Assembly (NCBI RefSeq): GCF_003003255.1
Contig: NZ_PVTD01000001.1
Coordinates: 682,001-746,000 of the forward strand
Direction: 5' to 3'
Origin: Aliiruegeria haliotis
GTDB lineage: Bacteria > Pseudomonadota > Alphaproteobacteria > Rhodobacterales > Rhodobacteraceae
DNA length: 64,000 bases
In this document: piece by piece, positions 1 through 8,917 of the stretch
Layout: every line of letters starts with the position of its first letter
How positions within the stretch are numbered: the first letter of the stretch is position 1
Notes under the pieces: generated by a model
Told to the model about the DNA's origin: nothing
What the model saw: the letters and a program-made list of their open reading frames with translations, nothing else
The model's database searches: none
Position numbers and translations under genes: made by a program

Positions 1-1
1 C

Positions 2-76
2 TTCTGCTGGGTGATGGCCGGCGACAACATGAGCTTTACCGACATGGACATGGTCGCAATCGAGGACCTCAAATGA
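2..76 (+). CDS. kduI: 5-dehydro-4-deoxy-D-glucuronate isomerase, 3' end only
   Basis: Only the last 24 codons lie in the window. They end in MAGDNMSFTDMDMVAIEDLK, which matches the C-terminus of KduI (E. coli ends with a comparable GENQTFDDMDHVAVSELR segment). KduI isomerises 5-keto-4-deoxyuronate, released from unsaturated uronates by polysaccharide lyases, to 3-deoxy-D-glycero-2,5-hexodiulosonate. The stop codon overlaps the ATG of the next gene (ATGA), so the two are translationally coupled, and the next gene is the expected pathway partner KduD. The call rests on a short fragment plus this neighbour. Confidence 0.75.
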   Translation, partial: FCWVMAGDNMSFTDMDMVAIEDLK

Positions 77-801
77 TCTCTTTCTCGCTTGAGGGCAAAA
101 CCGCGCTTGTCACGGGGAGCAACACGGGGATCGGCCAGGCCATTGCCGTGGCGATGGGCGGCGCAGGGGCACATGTCATCTGCGCTGGCCGGTCGGATTG
201 CTCGGAGACTGCAGGCATGATCGACAGCGCCGAAACCATGGCGCTGGACTTCTCCGATCCGATGGCCGCCAAAGAGGTTTTCGCGGATCGGCAGATCGAC
301 ATCCTGATCAACAACGCAGGCATCATCCGCCGGGCCGATTCCGTGGATTTCTCGGAGGAAGACTGGGATGACGTCATGGACGTCAACCTGAAGGCACTGT
401 TCTTCACCAGCCAGGCGTTCGCACGTGCGGCGCTGGCGCGGGAAACTCCGGGCAAGATCGTCAGCATTGCCTCGCTGCTCAGCTTCCAGGGTGGCATTCG
501 CGTGCCCTCCTACACCGCATCCAAGCACGGGGTTGCGGGGCTGACAAAGATCCTTGCCAACGAGTGGGCGGGGAAGGGCATCACGGTGAATGCCATCGCA
601 CCGGGCTACATCGCCACCAACAACACCGAGGCCCTGCGCAACGATCCCGAGCGGAACAAGGCGATCCTCGATCGCATTCCCGCAGGCCGCTGGGGCGAGC
701 CCGACGATATCGCCGGCACGGCGGTGTTCCTCGCGTCGCCCGCGGCGGACTACATCACCGGAGCAGTGTTCAACGTGGACGGTGGCTGGCTCGCGCGCTG
801 A
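73..801 (+). CDS. kduD: 2-dehydro-3-deoxy-D-gluconate 5-dehydrogenase (SDR)
   Basis: This 242-residue protein is a classical short-chain dehydrogenase. It has the NAD-binding motif TGSNTGIG near residues 14-21, a NNAG motif near residue 80 and the catalytic YTASK at about residues 147-151. The C-terminus ITGAVFNVDGGWLAR is typical of KduD. In the family the enzyme interconverts 3-deoxy-hexodiulosonate and 2-keto-3-deoxygluconate in unsaturated uronate (pectin, alginate, ulvan) catabolism. It overlaps the kduI stop by 4 bases, which supports KduD over a generic SDR. The reading frame is intact and of normal length. Confidence 0.85.
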   Translation: MISFSLEGKTALVTGSNTGIGQAIAVAMGGAGAHVICAGRSDCSETAGMIDSAETMALDFSDPMAAKEVFADRQIDILINNAGIIRRADSVDFSEEDWDDVMDVNLKALFFTSQAFARAALARETPGKIVSIASLLSFQGGIRVPSYTASKHGVAGLTKILANEWAGKGITVNAIAPGYIATNNTEALRNDPERNKAILDRIPAGRWGEPDDIAGTAVFLASPAADYITGAVFNVDGGWLAR

Positions 802-815
802 CCTGTCCCGAATGA

Positions 816-849
816 AATGGCCCCGTGCAGCACGCTGCACGGGGCCATT
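816..849. terminator. Perfect 15-bp hairpin between convergent genes
   Basis: AATGGCCCCGTGCAG (816-830) and its exact reverse complement (835-849) flank a CACG loop. The hairpin lies between the kduD stop and the convergent redoxin gene stop, so it could end transcription from both sides. No run of T follows on either strand, so it is not a textbook intrinsic terminator. Confidence 0.65.
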
Positions 850-876
850 CGCTTCAGACTTGCGCGAGCGAGGAGG

Positions 877-1395
877 TCAGGCAGTTCCCCTGACCGGACG
901 GTCCTTCGCGATGTTGAACTTCATCCCGTCCAGCAACTCGTCCAGATCCGGGCGTGCGGCGGGTCCGTTGGAGATATCAACCAGCATTAACTCGCCATTC
1001 GGGCGGAAGGCGAACGCGCCGGGTTCGGCGAACAGATCCGTCGTTTCCGCATCATCCAGCGGGGCGGAAACGTAGAGGCCGAGCGCCCGCATCTGGGCTT
1101 CGGTCAGCCCGTAGCAGAGGTCGAAATCCCATCCGAATTCCTCCTTGTCCGCGAGTGCCTTCTCCCGACTGTCCGCCGATATGACCACAACGTCCATGGT
1201 TTCGGTCCATGCGGGCAGGACCGCGTTTAGCTTGTTGAGGAACTGCTTGCACCGCGGGCAATGCCTGCCGCGATAGACAAACAGCATGGTCCAGCGGTCT
1301 TTTGTCTGCCCGATCGTGATGGTGTCCGGCCTGTCGGCGACCTCGAAACTGAAATCGCCGATATGTTCCCCCACGCGGGGTTTGCTGCCTGTCAT
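877..1395 (-). CDS. Peroxiredoxin-like (AhpC/TSA-type) redoxin
   Basis: The 172-residue protein has a thioredoxin-fold redoxin pattern. A hydrophobic strand (MLFVYRGRHCPRCKQFL) carries C46-P-R-C49, followed by a VVISADSREKA segment and a C-terminal FRPNGELMLVDISNGPAARPDLDELL stretch. This is the pattern of the peroxiredoxin-like family with YRGLHCPxC cores. It probably reduces peroxides or disulfides in the cytoplasm, since no signal peptide is visible. It lies 49 bases downstream of rhaD on the same strand and may be read through from the rha operon, but no link to rhamnose is evident. Confidence 0.75.
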   Translation of the reverse strand: MTGSKPRVGEHIGDFSFEVADRPDTITIGQTKDRWTMLFVYRGRHCPRCKQFLNKLNAVLPAWTETMDVVVISADSREKALADKEEFGWDFDLCYGLTEAQMRALGLYVSAPLDDAETTDLFAEPGAFAFRPNGELMLVDISNGPAARPDLDELLDGMKFNIAKDRPVRGTA

Positions 1396-1444
1396 GTGGT
1401 GATCCTGTCTTGCCTCTGGCGCGCATGCGCCTCGTCGTCAGGCG

Positions 1445-2308
1445 TCAAGGATTGCCCTGTCCGTCGCCCGGGTCAAGGAACGCCGGTTCGCAGACCATGA
1501 TATGGCCGAACTTGTCGCAGAGCTCCTGAAGGAGGCCCTCTTCGATGCCGCGCTGCGGGCCGCCCGCCGACAGGACGCGGCGCTGAATCGCGCTGGCCTT
1601 CTCGACGGTTTCGACAAGCGCGAAGACCTTCTCCGGGCTTTCTTCCGACGCAAAGATCCCGTGATGGCTCCAGGAAATCACGCGGCTGTTCTTCAGCTCG
1701 ATTGCCGAGGCCTCCGCGATCTTGACCGTGCCGGGCAGCAGCGGCGGCACCACGCGCACCCCGTCGGGGAAGATCACGATGCATTCGGGCATCTTCTGCC
1801 AGAGCGCCATCGTCAGCTCTCGCGAGTCGAGCGGCATCAGGAAGCTGAGCGCGATGAACTCGGGCACGTGGCAATGCAGGATGACCCGCTCGCGTCCGCC
1901 GGAGATTTCCTTGCGGATGGCATGGCCGACGAGGTGGGTGGCGAACTCCGACGTGGGTTGCCCGCCCATCGCATAGCCCCACACCCGACGATAGGCGGTT
2001 CCATTGTCGACGATCTGCACGATCCCGAACACTTCGTCCGGGTGCTCCAGCGCATGGCGGAAGAACTGTCCGGAGCCGGTGACAAGGAAATAGTCGCCGT
2101 CCAGCTCCGGCTGGGGCTGCTGCAACCGGACGCTCGGGTGGCGCTTGGCATTCGGGAAACGGCGCCTCAGGATGGCCTCGATTTCCTCGGTCGGCAGGCG
2201 CCAGCTGAAATTGCCGCCATTGGCCTCGTTCCAGCCCATGTCCCAGCAAAGCCGGACAAAGGGGGCAGCCTCTTCGACGAAAGAGATGGCGTGGGTGAAT
2301 GCGGGCAT
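1445..2308 (-). CDS. rhaD: Rhamnulose-1-phosphate aldolase (class II)
   Basis: The 287-residue protein follows E. coli RhaD closely: an N-terminal CWDMGWNEANGGNFSWRL block, FLVTGSGQFFRHA, the zinc motif ILHCHVPEFIAL, IVFPDGVRVVPPLLPGT and SHHGIFASEE. It cleaves L-rhamnulose 1-phosphate to dihydroxyacetone phosphate and L-lactaldehyde. It starts 10 bases after the rhaA stop, at the end of the rha operon. The window holds a second aldolase (the fusion at 10950), so this gene is either redundant or serves a different flux. The frame is intact and metal-ligand histidines are present. Confidence 0.9.
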   Translation of the reverse strand: MPAFTHAISFVEEAAPFVRLCWDMGWNEANGGNFSWRLPTEEIEAILRRRFPNAKRHPSVRLQQPQPELDGDYFLVTGSGQFFRHALEHPDEVFGIVQIVDNGTAYRRVWGYAMGGQPTSEFATHLVGHAIRKEISGGRERVILHCHVPEFIALSFLMPLDSRELTMALWQKMPECIVIFPDGVRVVPPLLPGTVKIAEASAIELKNSRVISWSHHGIFASEESPEKVFALVETVEKASAIQRRVLSAGGPQRGIEEGLLQELCDKFGHIMVCEPAFLDPGDGQGNP

Positions 2309-2318
2309 GGTGCCCTCC

Positions 2319-3566
2319 TTATGAACGGTCGGCCACGGAGGCCTGATAGGTGTTGAGCGTGTTGAGCAGCGTCAGGCCGGTGGGCACCGACTGGCGCTCG
2401 CAGAAGGCATCCCAGACCGCGCCATAGGGCAGGTCCTTGAGCTCCTCGGTCAGGATGAACCTGTCGGTGAAGTTCAATTCGGCTTCCCGGGACTGCAGCA
2501 TCTCCATGGGTTGCAACAGCGCGCGCAGCAGCGCCTTCTGCATGTTGCGCGTGCCGACAACCCAGGCGGCGGTGCGGCTGATCGTGGCGTCGAAGAAGTC
2601 GAGCCCGATGTGGGTGCGCCCGAGCAGGTCGGCAAAGACCAGTTCCTGTGCCATTGCGAGGATGTCATCGTTGAGCAGGATCACGTGGTCGCTGTCCCAG
2701 CGCATCGGGCGGCTGACATGGAGCAGGATCTCGTCGACGGACAACGCAACGGAGGAGAGCTTGTCGGCGATGTTCTCCGTGGGGTGGAAATGGCCCATGT
2801 CGAGGCACAGAAGGGTTCCCTTGCGGATTGCGTAGCCGAGGTAGAACTCGTGGCTGCCGACGGTGCAGGCCTCCACGCCCAGCCCGAAAAGCTTGCTCTC
2901 CACCGCGTCGAGAAGCTGCGTCTTGTCGAACCGCTGTGCCAGCATCTCGTCCAGCGACGCCTCCAGCCGCGCCCGTGCCGTCATGCGGTCGACCGGGATA
3001 TCCTTGAAGCCATCCGGCACCCAGATATTGTTGACGCAGGCTGACCCCTGTTCCTGTCCGATCCGCACGGCAATCTCGCGGCAGATCTGGCCGTGGCGGA
3101 TCCAGAAGTCGCGAATGCCCTTGTCGGGATGCGCGAGCGTCAGGTTGTCGTCGGCCTTCGGGTGGGCAAAGAAGGTCGGGTTGAAGTCGAGCCCGAGCCC
3201 GTTTTCCTTCGCCCAGTCCACCCAGGGTGCGAAATGCTTGTATTCCAGCGCGTCCCGCTCCGGGGTTTCGTCACTGTCGAGGTAGCTCGCATGGAGGTTC
3301 AGCCGATGATTGCCGGGGATATTGGCATAGGCAAACTCCAGATCGGCGCGCAGCTCGTCCGGCGTGCGGGCCCGGCCGGGGTGGTTGCCCGTGGCCTGGA
3401 TGCCGCCGCCGCTGCCCGCGGTCACCCCCTCGAAGCCCACGACGTCGTCGCCCTGCCAGCAATGTACCGAGATCGGAATTGTGGCCAGACGATCAAGCGC
3501 GGCCTCGGTATCGACGCCCCACTGCGCGAATGCTTCCTGAGCGGCGGTGTAGTCGGGACGGGTCAT
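2319..3566 (-). CDS. rhaA: L-rhamnose isomerase
   Basis: The 415-residue protein aligns by eye with E. coli RhaA (419 residues) throughout: ISVHCWQGDDVVGFE, GGIQATGNHPGRA, LGLDFNPTFFAHP, VNNIWVPDGFKDI, DAVESKLFG, CLDMGHFHPTE, RPMRWDSDHV and IGLDFFDATISRTAAWV. It converts L-rhamnose to L-rhamnulose using Mn2+. The start at 3566 (MTRPDYTAAQ) is chosen over an upstream in-frame ATG at 3668 because the family begins here, AAGGA lies about 8 bases upstream, and the longer form would run into rhaK. Confidence 0.95.
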   Translation of the reverse strand: MTRPDYTAAQEAFAQWGVDTEAALDRLATIPISVHCWQGDDVVGFEGVTAGSGGGIQATGNHPGRARTPDELRADLEFAYANIPGNHRLNLHASYLDSDETPERDALEYKHFAPWVDWAKENGLGLDFNPTFFAHPKADDNLTLAHPDKGIRDFWIRHGQICREIAVRIGQEQGSACVNNIWVPDGFKDIPVDRMTARARLEASLDEMLAQRFDKTQLLDAVESKLFGLGVEACTVGSHEFYLGYAIRKGTLLCLDMGHFHPTENIADKLSSVALSVDEILLHVSRPMRWDSDHVILLNDDILAMAQELVFADLLGRTHIGLDFFDATISRTAAWVVGTRNMQKALLRALLQPMEMLQSREAELNFTDRFILTEELKDLPYGAVWDAFCERQSVPTGLTLLNTLNTYQASVADRS

Positions 3567-3582
3567 GTCAGTATCCTTGTCT

Positions 3583-4989
3583 TCAGGCAGTTGCCGCGTG
3601 CCGTGGCAGGCAGGCGTTGCGCCAGGTGGCAGCATAGGTTCGGAAGGCTTGCGCCAGCTCCGCTTCAAGCGGCGGATGGGGTGTCGGCTTTTCGGAGAGG
3701 GTCGCGCCGTCCCCCCGTGTCAGCAGCGCGGCGCCGATGCTTGTTCCGGTGGCCGACCCGCCGGGGAGGAGCACGGGCCGTCCGGTTGCTTCGGCCAGCA
3801 TGTCGAGGAACAGCCGGTTGCGGGCAAAGGGGCCTTCGGTGAGCGTCGGCCCGCGGGCACTGATCATCGACAGGCAGGTCTCGGCCATCATCGCCAGGTA
3901 GAGAGAGACGACGGCGGCCCGTTGGCCGGGTGTCAGATCGGCCTCGTCGATGGTCCATTCCGGCCTGCGCCCCTGAAACGGCCCGGATTCCGGAACCACT
4001 GCCGGCAGCAGCATGGCGTTTCGAGCCAGCACGAAAGTGACGTCCTGCGGCGTTGGGTCGATGCGGTCCTCGCCCATCAGCAGCGCGTATTCTCGCCCAC
4101 CCATGAACCGGGCCGATGGTACCGGGCTGCCGAGGGCATTGACGTTCACCAGCGTGTCCCGTTCGGGATCGAGCGCCTGCCCTTCGGCGCCGAGCGCCAT
4201 GGCAATGACCCATGTGCCGGTCGACAGGACGGAGAAGGGCGCCGAGAGCGCCAGCAGATGCGGATAGAGCGAGGCGTTTGAATCGTGGATGCCGCAGAAA
4301 ACGGGTGTCGTGTCAGGCAGGCCGGTCGCTCGCGCCAGCATCGGCAGCAAGGTGCCAACGGTGTCGGTAGCACGTCGGACAGGCGCGATCCTGTCGGCGA
4401 TCCCGAGCCGGTCGGGCAGCGCGCTGAAGCGCCCGGCCTCTGGCTGCCACAGGTCGGTGTGGCAGCCGAGTGACGTCACCTCGGTGCAGGCGACCCCGGT
4501 GAGCCGCGCCACCCAGAACTGCGGGTAGGTGACCACCTTCGCCACCCGCCGGCGCAACCCGGGTTGTGTTTCCAGCAGCCAGTGCAATTGCGCACCGACG
4601 TTCAATCCCATCGGCAATCGAGGTGCGCCGGTTTGGGCAAACCCCGGCCGAATGGCATCGTACTCGCCCGCCAGTGCGTCCGGTCCGGGGTGTTCGTAAT
4701 CCAGTACCGGCGCTGCCAGTCCGCCGTGCCTGTCAAGCAACACGATCGACGCGCCGTGGGTGGTCACGCTGATCGCGTCTATCCCGTGTACCTGCTGAAA
4801 CACCGCGAGGCCCTCAAGGATGAAGGCCCAGAGGTGATTGGTGTCGAAATGCGGGTAGGGCGCGGCGTCAAGGACCGTGTTGGGCGTGGTCCGGACATCG
4901 ATCTCCGCGAGCGTGTCCATATCGACCATGGCAAGCTTGGCGTTGGTCTTGCCGATGTCGATGACGGCGACGTGGCGATACGTGCTCAT
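3583..4989 (-). CDS. rhaK: L-rhamnulose/rhamnose kinase, FGGY family
   Basis: This 468-residue FGGY carbohydrate kinase has the N-terminal phosphate-binding segment [13 protein letters not shown], the [14 protein letters not shown] segment and a C-terminal [16 protein letters not shown] nucleotide-binding region. It resembles the kinase encoded in the rhizobial rhaRSTPQUK operon more than the enteric RhaB. In Rhizobium that kinase is also required for ABC-mediated rhamnose uptake (established for R. leguminosarum; inferred here). Its start overlaps the rhaM stop by 4 bases, and rhaA follows after 16 bases. Confidence 0.85.
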   Translation of the reverse strand: MSTYRHVAVIDIGKTNAKLAMVDMDTLAEIDVRTTPNTVLDAAPYPHFDTNHLWAFILEGLAVFQQVHGIDAISVTTHGASIVLLDRHGGLAAPVLDYEHPGPDALAGEYDAIRPGFAQTGAPRLPMGLNVGAQLHWLLETQPGLRRRVAKVVTYPQFWVARLTGVACTEVTSLGCHTDLWQPEAGRFSALPDRLGIADRIAPVRRATDTVGTLLPMLARATGLPDTTPVFCGIHDSNASLYPHLLALSAPFSVLSTGTWVIAMALGAEGQALDPERDTLVNVNALGSPVPSARFMGGREYALLMGEDRIDPTPQDVTFVLARNAMLLPAVVPESGPFQGRRPEWTIDEADLTPGQRAAVVSLYLAMMAETCLSMISARGPTLTEGPFARNRLFLDMLAEATGRPVLLPGGSATGTSIGAALLTRGDGATLSEKPTPHPPLEAELAQAFRTYAATWRNACLPRHAATA

Positions 4990-5300
4990 GGCAGGTGAAA
5001 TACCGTTTCAAGCTCGACCACGACGGGTTTGTTGTCGGCCTGGGTTTCCATGATGTCTGCCATATGCGCCCACCAGCGCTGCATGATCTCCGTTTCTGGC
5101 AGGCTGTCCATGCGGTGATCGTCAGCCCGCCAGAGCACGCCGAAGAGCAGGTCGGTTTCAGGGTCGAGATGGATCGAATAATCCGAGATTCCGGCCCCGC
5201 GCAGCAGCTCTGCCAGCTCGGGCCAGATTGCATCGTGGCGGCGCTGGTACTCCTCGCGGCAGCCGGGGTTGAGGCGCATTCGGAAGGCATATTTCTCCAT
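4986..5300 (-). CDS. rhaM: L-rhamnose mutarotase
   Basis: The 104-residue protein matches the RhaM/RhaU family: [21 protein letters not shown] at the N-terminus, [19 protein letters not shown] in the middle and the [12 protein letters not shown] active-site region. It interconverts the alpha and beta anomers of L-rhamnose. It sits between the ABC permease gene (1 base away) and the kinase gene (4-base overlap), as in rhizobial rha operons, where it is called rhaU. Confidence 0.93.
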   Translation of the reverse strand: MEKYAFRMRLNPGCREEYQRRHDAIWPELAELLRGAGISDYSIHLDPETDLLFGVLWRADDHRMDSLPETEIMQRWWAHMADIMETQADNKPVVVELETVFHLP

Positions 5301-5301
5301 G

Positions 5302-6297
5302 TCAGCGCCTCGCCTGGCGGAACTGGTTCCAGAGACGGGGCAGGGCGATGACCCCGATCAGCAGCAGACCGATGAAGATCGACATCACGATGCCCGGCAC
5401 GTTCAACAGGCCGAGCCCGAAGGTGACGAGCCCCATCACGAAAGCCGCGATCACCACGCCGGGGATCGAGCCCGAACCGCCGAGGATGTTGACCCCGCCC
5501 AGCACGACCATGGTGACCACCTCCAGCTCCATTCCGAAGGCGATGGAGGGGCGGGTGGACCCGAGCCGGGAGGTCAGGCAGACCGAGGCGACGGCGGCCA
5601 TCAGGCCGGTCAGCAGGAACAGGATGAACTTCACACGCTTGACCCGGATGCCGGAGAACATCGCCCCGACCGGATTGTTGCCGATGGAATAGACCGCCCG
5701 GCCGAAGTTGGTCTTGTGCAAGAGCACCCCATAAATCACAGCGAAGGCGAGGAAAAAGACAAGCTCCACCGTGATGACCCAGAACACGTAGCCCTGTCCG
5801 AACCAGGCGAAGCTGTCGGGGTAGTTCATGTAGGCCTGATCGCCGAGGACAATATAGGAGATCCCGCGAAAGAGGCTCATGGTGCCGATCGTCACGACGA
5901 TCGACGGCAGCCCCAGCCCTGTGACCAGCGCGCCATTGAAGGCGCCGCAGGCCAATCCGACGCCAAGGCCGATCAGCACGATGCCGGGCGTACCCACGCC
6001 CACCTCGGCTGCAGCGCCCATGGCTGTCGAGACCAGCGCGATGATCGAGGCGACCGAAAGGTCGATCTCACCGGAGATGATGACCAGCGCCATGGCGAAG
6101 GCGATCATCGCCTTTTCGGTGAAGTTGAAGGTCGCATCGCTCAGGTTCCAGGCGTTGAGGAAGTAGGGCGAGGCGAAGGTGTTGAGCAGGAAGATCGCGA
6201 CGGCGACGGCAAGCAGGAGCGATTCCCAGCTTCTGAGCGTGCGCTGCAGCGGCGTCGTCAGGCGATCGGGCACATGGTGGTTGCTGACATCGGTCAT
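5302..6297 (-). CDS. rhaQ: Rhamnose ABC transporter permease
   Basis: The 331-residue inner-membrane protein belongs to the BPD_transp_2 (ribose/rhamnose importer) permease family. It has about ten hydrophobic segments, an [15 protein letters not shown] loop typical of this family and [20 protein letters not shown]. The start at 6297 ([10 protein letters not shown]) overlaps the upstream permease stop by 4 bases. A much longer open frame upstream in the same phase is the shadow of rhaP and is not part of the gene. It pairs with RhaP as the membrane channel. Confidence 0.88.
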   Translation of the reverse strand: MTDVSNHHVPDRLTTPLQRTLRSWESLLLAVAVAIFLLNTFASPYFLNAWNLSDATFNFTEKAMIAFAMALVIISGEIDLSVASIIALVSTAMGAAAEVGVGTPGIVLIGLGVGLACGAFNGALVTGLGLPSIVVTIGTMSLFRGISYIVLGDQAYMNYPDSFAWFGQGYVFWVITVELVFFLAFAVIYGVLLHKTNFGRAVYSIGNNPVGAMFSGIRVKRVKFILFLLTGLMAAVASVCLTSRLGSTRPSIAFGMELEVVTMVVLGGVNILGGSGSIPGVVIAAFVMGLVTFGLGLLNVPGIVMSIFIGLLLIGVIALPRLWNQFRQARR

Positions 6298-7277
6298 GCC
6301 GTTTGCTCCGCGGATTTGAGGATGACCCGGCCCTTGGTCCGGCTGGACTGTGCGTTGAAGGCGACGGCGACAATGATCGCGCTGCCCGAGATCGCGAGTT
6401 GCCAGAAGGGCGAGATGTTGATGACCGGCAGGGCGTTCTTGATGACGCCGAGGAAGAGAGCACCAAGGAGCGTACCCGCCACCGAGCCGACCCCGCCGGC
6501 GATGGAGATGCCGCCGATGACACAGGCCGCGACGACCTCGAGTTCGAAGCCGCCGGCGATGTCCACATAAGCCACGGCGAAGCGCGACACCCAGAGGTAG
6601 CCTGTCAGCCCGGCCATCATGCCGGAGATGGTGAAGGCGAGAAACTGCGTCCGGCCGACATCGATCCCGGTATAGACCGCCGCGTTCGGGTTGCCGCCAA
6701 CGGCAAAGAAGGAGCGGCCGAGCGGGGTGCGGTTGATCACCACCACGAAGCAGACGACCACGAGGATGGCGATCCAGGAGAGCATCGGCAGGCCGGCGAT
6801 CTCCATGCGCGGGAAGTCCTTGAAGCCAGCGCTCATCTCGTGAGCGTTGATCCACTTGCCGTCGGAGATCAGGAAGACGATGCCGCGGAAGATGGTCATC
6901 GTCCCAAGCGTGACGACGATTGCCGGGATCTGCAGCTTCCAGACCAGCAATCCGTTCACGGCCCCCAGGCAGGCACCGAGCACCAGCGCGATGACAAGGA
7001 TGGCGACGACGGGCAGCCCCGGCATCAGCGTGTTGAGCGTGGCCACGACCATGCCGGTGAGCGCCACGTTGGCCGCCACCGAGAGGTCGATGCAGCGGGT
7101 GAGGATCACGCACATCTGCCCCATGGCGAGGATGATCAGTGTCGAGGTGTCGTTGAACACGTTGACGAGGTTGCCCGGCTCCACATAGGCCGGAAACCGC
7201 GAGGCGATGAGCGCCAGCAATCCGAGGATCGCCGCCAGCAGGATGGCTTCGCGCGACTTGATCAATTGGGACATCAT
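6294..7277 (-). CDS. rhaP: Rhamnose ABC transporter permease
   Basis: The 327-residue integral membrane protein is of the same permease family as RhaQ. It has the conserved LTRCIDLSVAANVALTGM loop, PAIVVTLGTMTIFRGIVFL, and a C-terminal IGGISIAGGVGSVAGTLLGALFLG hairpin. The start MMSQLIKSRE at 7277 overlaps the RhaT stop by 4 bases. An in-frame extension upstream to 7550 lies wholly inside rhaT and is rejected as a start. Confidence 0.88.
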   Translation of the reverse strand: MMSQLIKSREAILLAAILGLLALIASRFPAYVEPGNLVNVFNDTSTLIILAMGQMCVILTRCIDLSVAANVALTGMVVATLNTLMPGLPVVAILVIALVLGACLGAVNGLLVWKLQIPAIVVTLGTMTIFRGIVFLISDGKWINAHEMSAGFKDFPRMEIAGLPMLSWIAILVVVCFVVVINRTPLGRSFFAVGGNPNAAVYTGIDVGRTQFLAFTISGMMAGLTGYLWVSRFAVAYVDIAGGFELEVVAACVIGGISIAGGVGSVAGTLLGALFLGVIKNALPVINISPFWQLAISGSAIIVAVAFNAQSSRTKGRVILKSAEQTA

Positions 7278-8776
7278 GCCGAGCCCTCCGAGATGCCGGC
7301 TGCGTGCCGGACGAGCGTTTCCGGGGTCACCTCGTCGCCTTCCAGTTCGGCAACCATGCGCCCTTCGCGCATGACGATCACCCGGTCGGACATGCCGACG
7401 ATTTCGGGGATCTCGGAGGAAACCATGATGACAGCCAGACCCTGTGCCGCCAGTTCGGCGGTGAAGGCGTGGACGGCGGCCTTGGAGCCGATGTCGATTC
7501 CCTTGGTCGGCTCGTCGAGGATGATGATCTTGGGTTCGGTGGCGAGCCATTTGGCGATCACCACCTTCTGCTGGTTGCCGCCGGAGAGGTTGCCGACATC
7601 CTGGTCGAGGGATGCTGCCCGCAGGTCGAGCCGCTCGGTGTATTTCCGTGCCAGTGCGAACTCTTCGGCCAGCCTGGTGAACCCGTTCTTCGACGTGCGG
7701 TCGAGAGAGGGCAGGGTGACGTTCTGGAAGATCGGGAGGCCGATGATTGCGCCCTGTTTGCCGCGATCTTCCGGCACATAGACGATACCTGCCTCGACGG
7801 CTTCGGCGGCAGAGCGGATCTGGCGCGGTTGCCCGTCGACTACGAGCGACCCGGCCGAGGGTTTCGTGATCCCGAACAGCGCCTGCATGACCTCGGAGCG
7901 ACCGGCCCCGACGAGGCCGTAGAACCCCAGGATTTCGCCCTTGCGGAGGGTGAAGGAGATGTCTTCGAACTCGGTCGGGTGGCTGTATCCGGAGACCTGA
8001 AGCAGTTCCTCGCCGGGCGAGGCCTCCCGCTCAGGGAAGATATTGTCGACCGAGCGGCCGACCATCAGCCGGACGAGGTCATCTTCGGTGATATCGGCCA
8101 TGGCGCCCGCGCCGACATACTGGCCGTCGCGGAACACGGTATAGCGGTCCGCGATGCGGAAGATCTCGTCGAACTTGTGGCTGATGAAAAGGATCGCCTT
8201 GCCCTCGGCCTTCAGGCGATCGACCAACTCGTAAAGCTCCTCGATCTCCTTCTGGCTGAGCGCGGCGGTCGGTTCGTCCATGATCACGACGCGGGCATCG
8301 ATGGACAGCGCGCGGGAGATCGCCACGAGGTGCTTGTTGGCAATGCCGAGGTCCTTGAGCGGTACGGCGGGGTCGATCTCGGCACCCACGCGGTCCAGAA
8401 GTTCCTTGGCGTCCCGGCGCATTCTGGCGGTGTCGATCAGCCCGTATTTCCCGCGCGGGGCGTGGCCGATGTAGATGTTCTCCGCCACGGACAGCTCGTC
8501 GAAGAGCACGGTTTCCTGATGGATGGCGGTAATGCCGGCATCGGCGGCGTGCTGGGCGGTGGGGAAATGGGTCTCCTGACCGTCGACGCGTATCGTGCCC
8601 TCTTCGGGCTGGTAGATGCCGGTGAGCACCTTGACGATGGTCGACTTGCCGGCACCGTTCTCCCCCACGAGCGCAGTGACCTGGCCGGGATAGAGATCGA
8701 GCCTGACATCGGAGAGCGCACGCACGCCCGGGAAGATCTTGGTAATGCCGTCGAGGGAAAGGATCGGGTCTGTCAT
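7274..8776 (-). CDS. rhaT: Rhamnose ABC transporter ATPase (two nucleotide-binding domains)
   Basis: The protein has about 500 residues and two ABC domains. The first has Walker A GENGAGKST and a Walker B near VVIMDEPTAALS. The second has a degenerate P-loop (GLVGAGRSEV), signature LSGGNQQKVVIAKWL and IIILDEPTKGID. This is the RbsA/RhaT architecture that energises RhaPQ. The start is uncertain: 8776 (MTDPILSLDG) fits the family, while an ATG at 8842 would add MYVSPDVSPDVTPDVRK, a stretch with a small internal repeat and a GGGA element upstream. Note that the name rhaT here follows rhizobial usage, not the E. coli rhamnose-proton symporter. Confidence 0.88.
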   Translation of the reverse strand: MTDPILSLDGITKIFPGVRALSDVRLDLYPGQVTALVGENGAGKSTIVKVLTGIYQPEEGTIRVDGQETHFPTAQHAADAGITAIHQETVLFDELSVAENIYIGHAPRGKYGLIDTARMRRDAKELLDRVGAEIDPAVPLKDLGIANKHLVAISRALSIDARVVIMDEPTAALSQKEIEELYELVDRLKAEGKAILFISHKFDEIFRIADRYTVFRDGQYVGAGAMADITEDDLVRLMVGRSVDNIFPEREASPGEELLQVSGYSHPTEFEDISFTLRKGEILGFYGLVGAGRSEVMQALFGITKPSAGSLVVDGQPRQIRSAAEAVEAGIVYVPEDRGKQGAIIGLPIFQNVTLPSLDRTSKNGFTRLAEEFALARKYTERLDLRAASLDQDVGNLSGGNQQKVVIAKWLATEPKIIILDEPTKGIDIGSKAAVHAFTAELAAQGLAVIMVSSEIPEIVGMSDRVIVMREGRMVAELEGDEVTPETLVRHAAGISEGSA

Positions 8777-8917
8777 GAGGGCGTCTGCTGCCTTGCGGAC
8801 GTCCGGGGTGACGTCGGGGCTGACATCGGGGCTGACGTACATTTCATATCCCAGCCTGAGTGTGTCCTGATGGTGCACCGGCGCGGAATACGCCGGTGCC
8901 GTTCGCTTGGAGCGGGA

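Noticed and set aside
5302-7113. Single 603-codon membrane protein spanning both rha permeases
   Set aside because: Its first half is a shadow frame of rhaP; the true rhaQ start at 6297 has the 4-base overlap typical of the operon.
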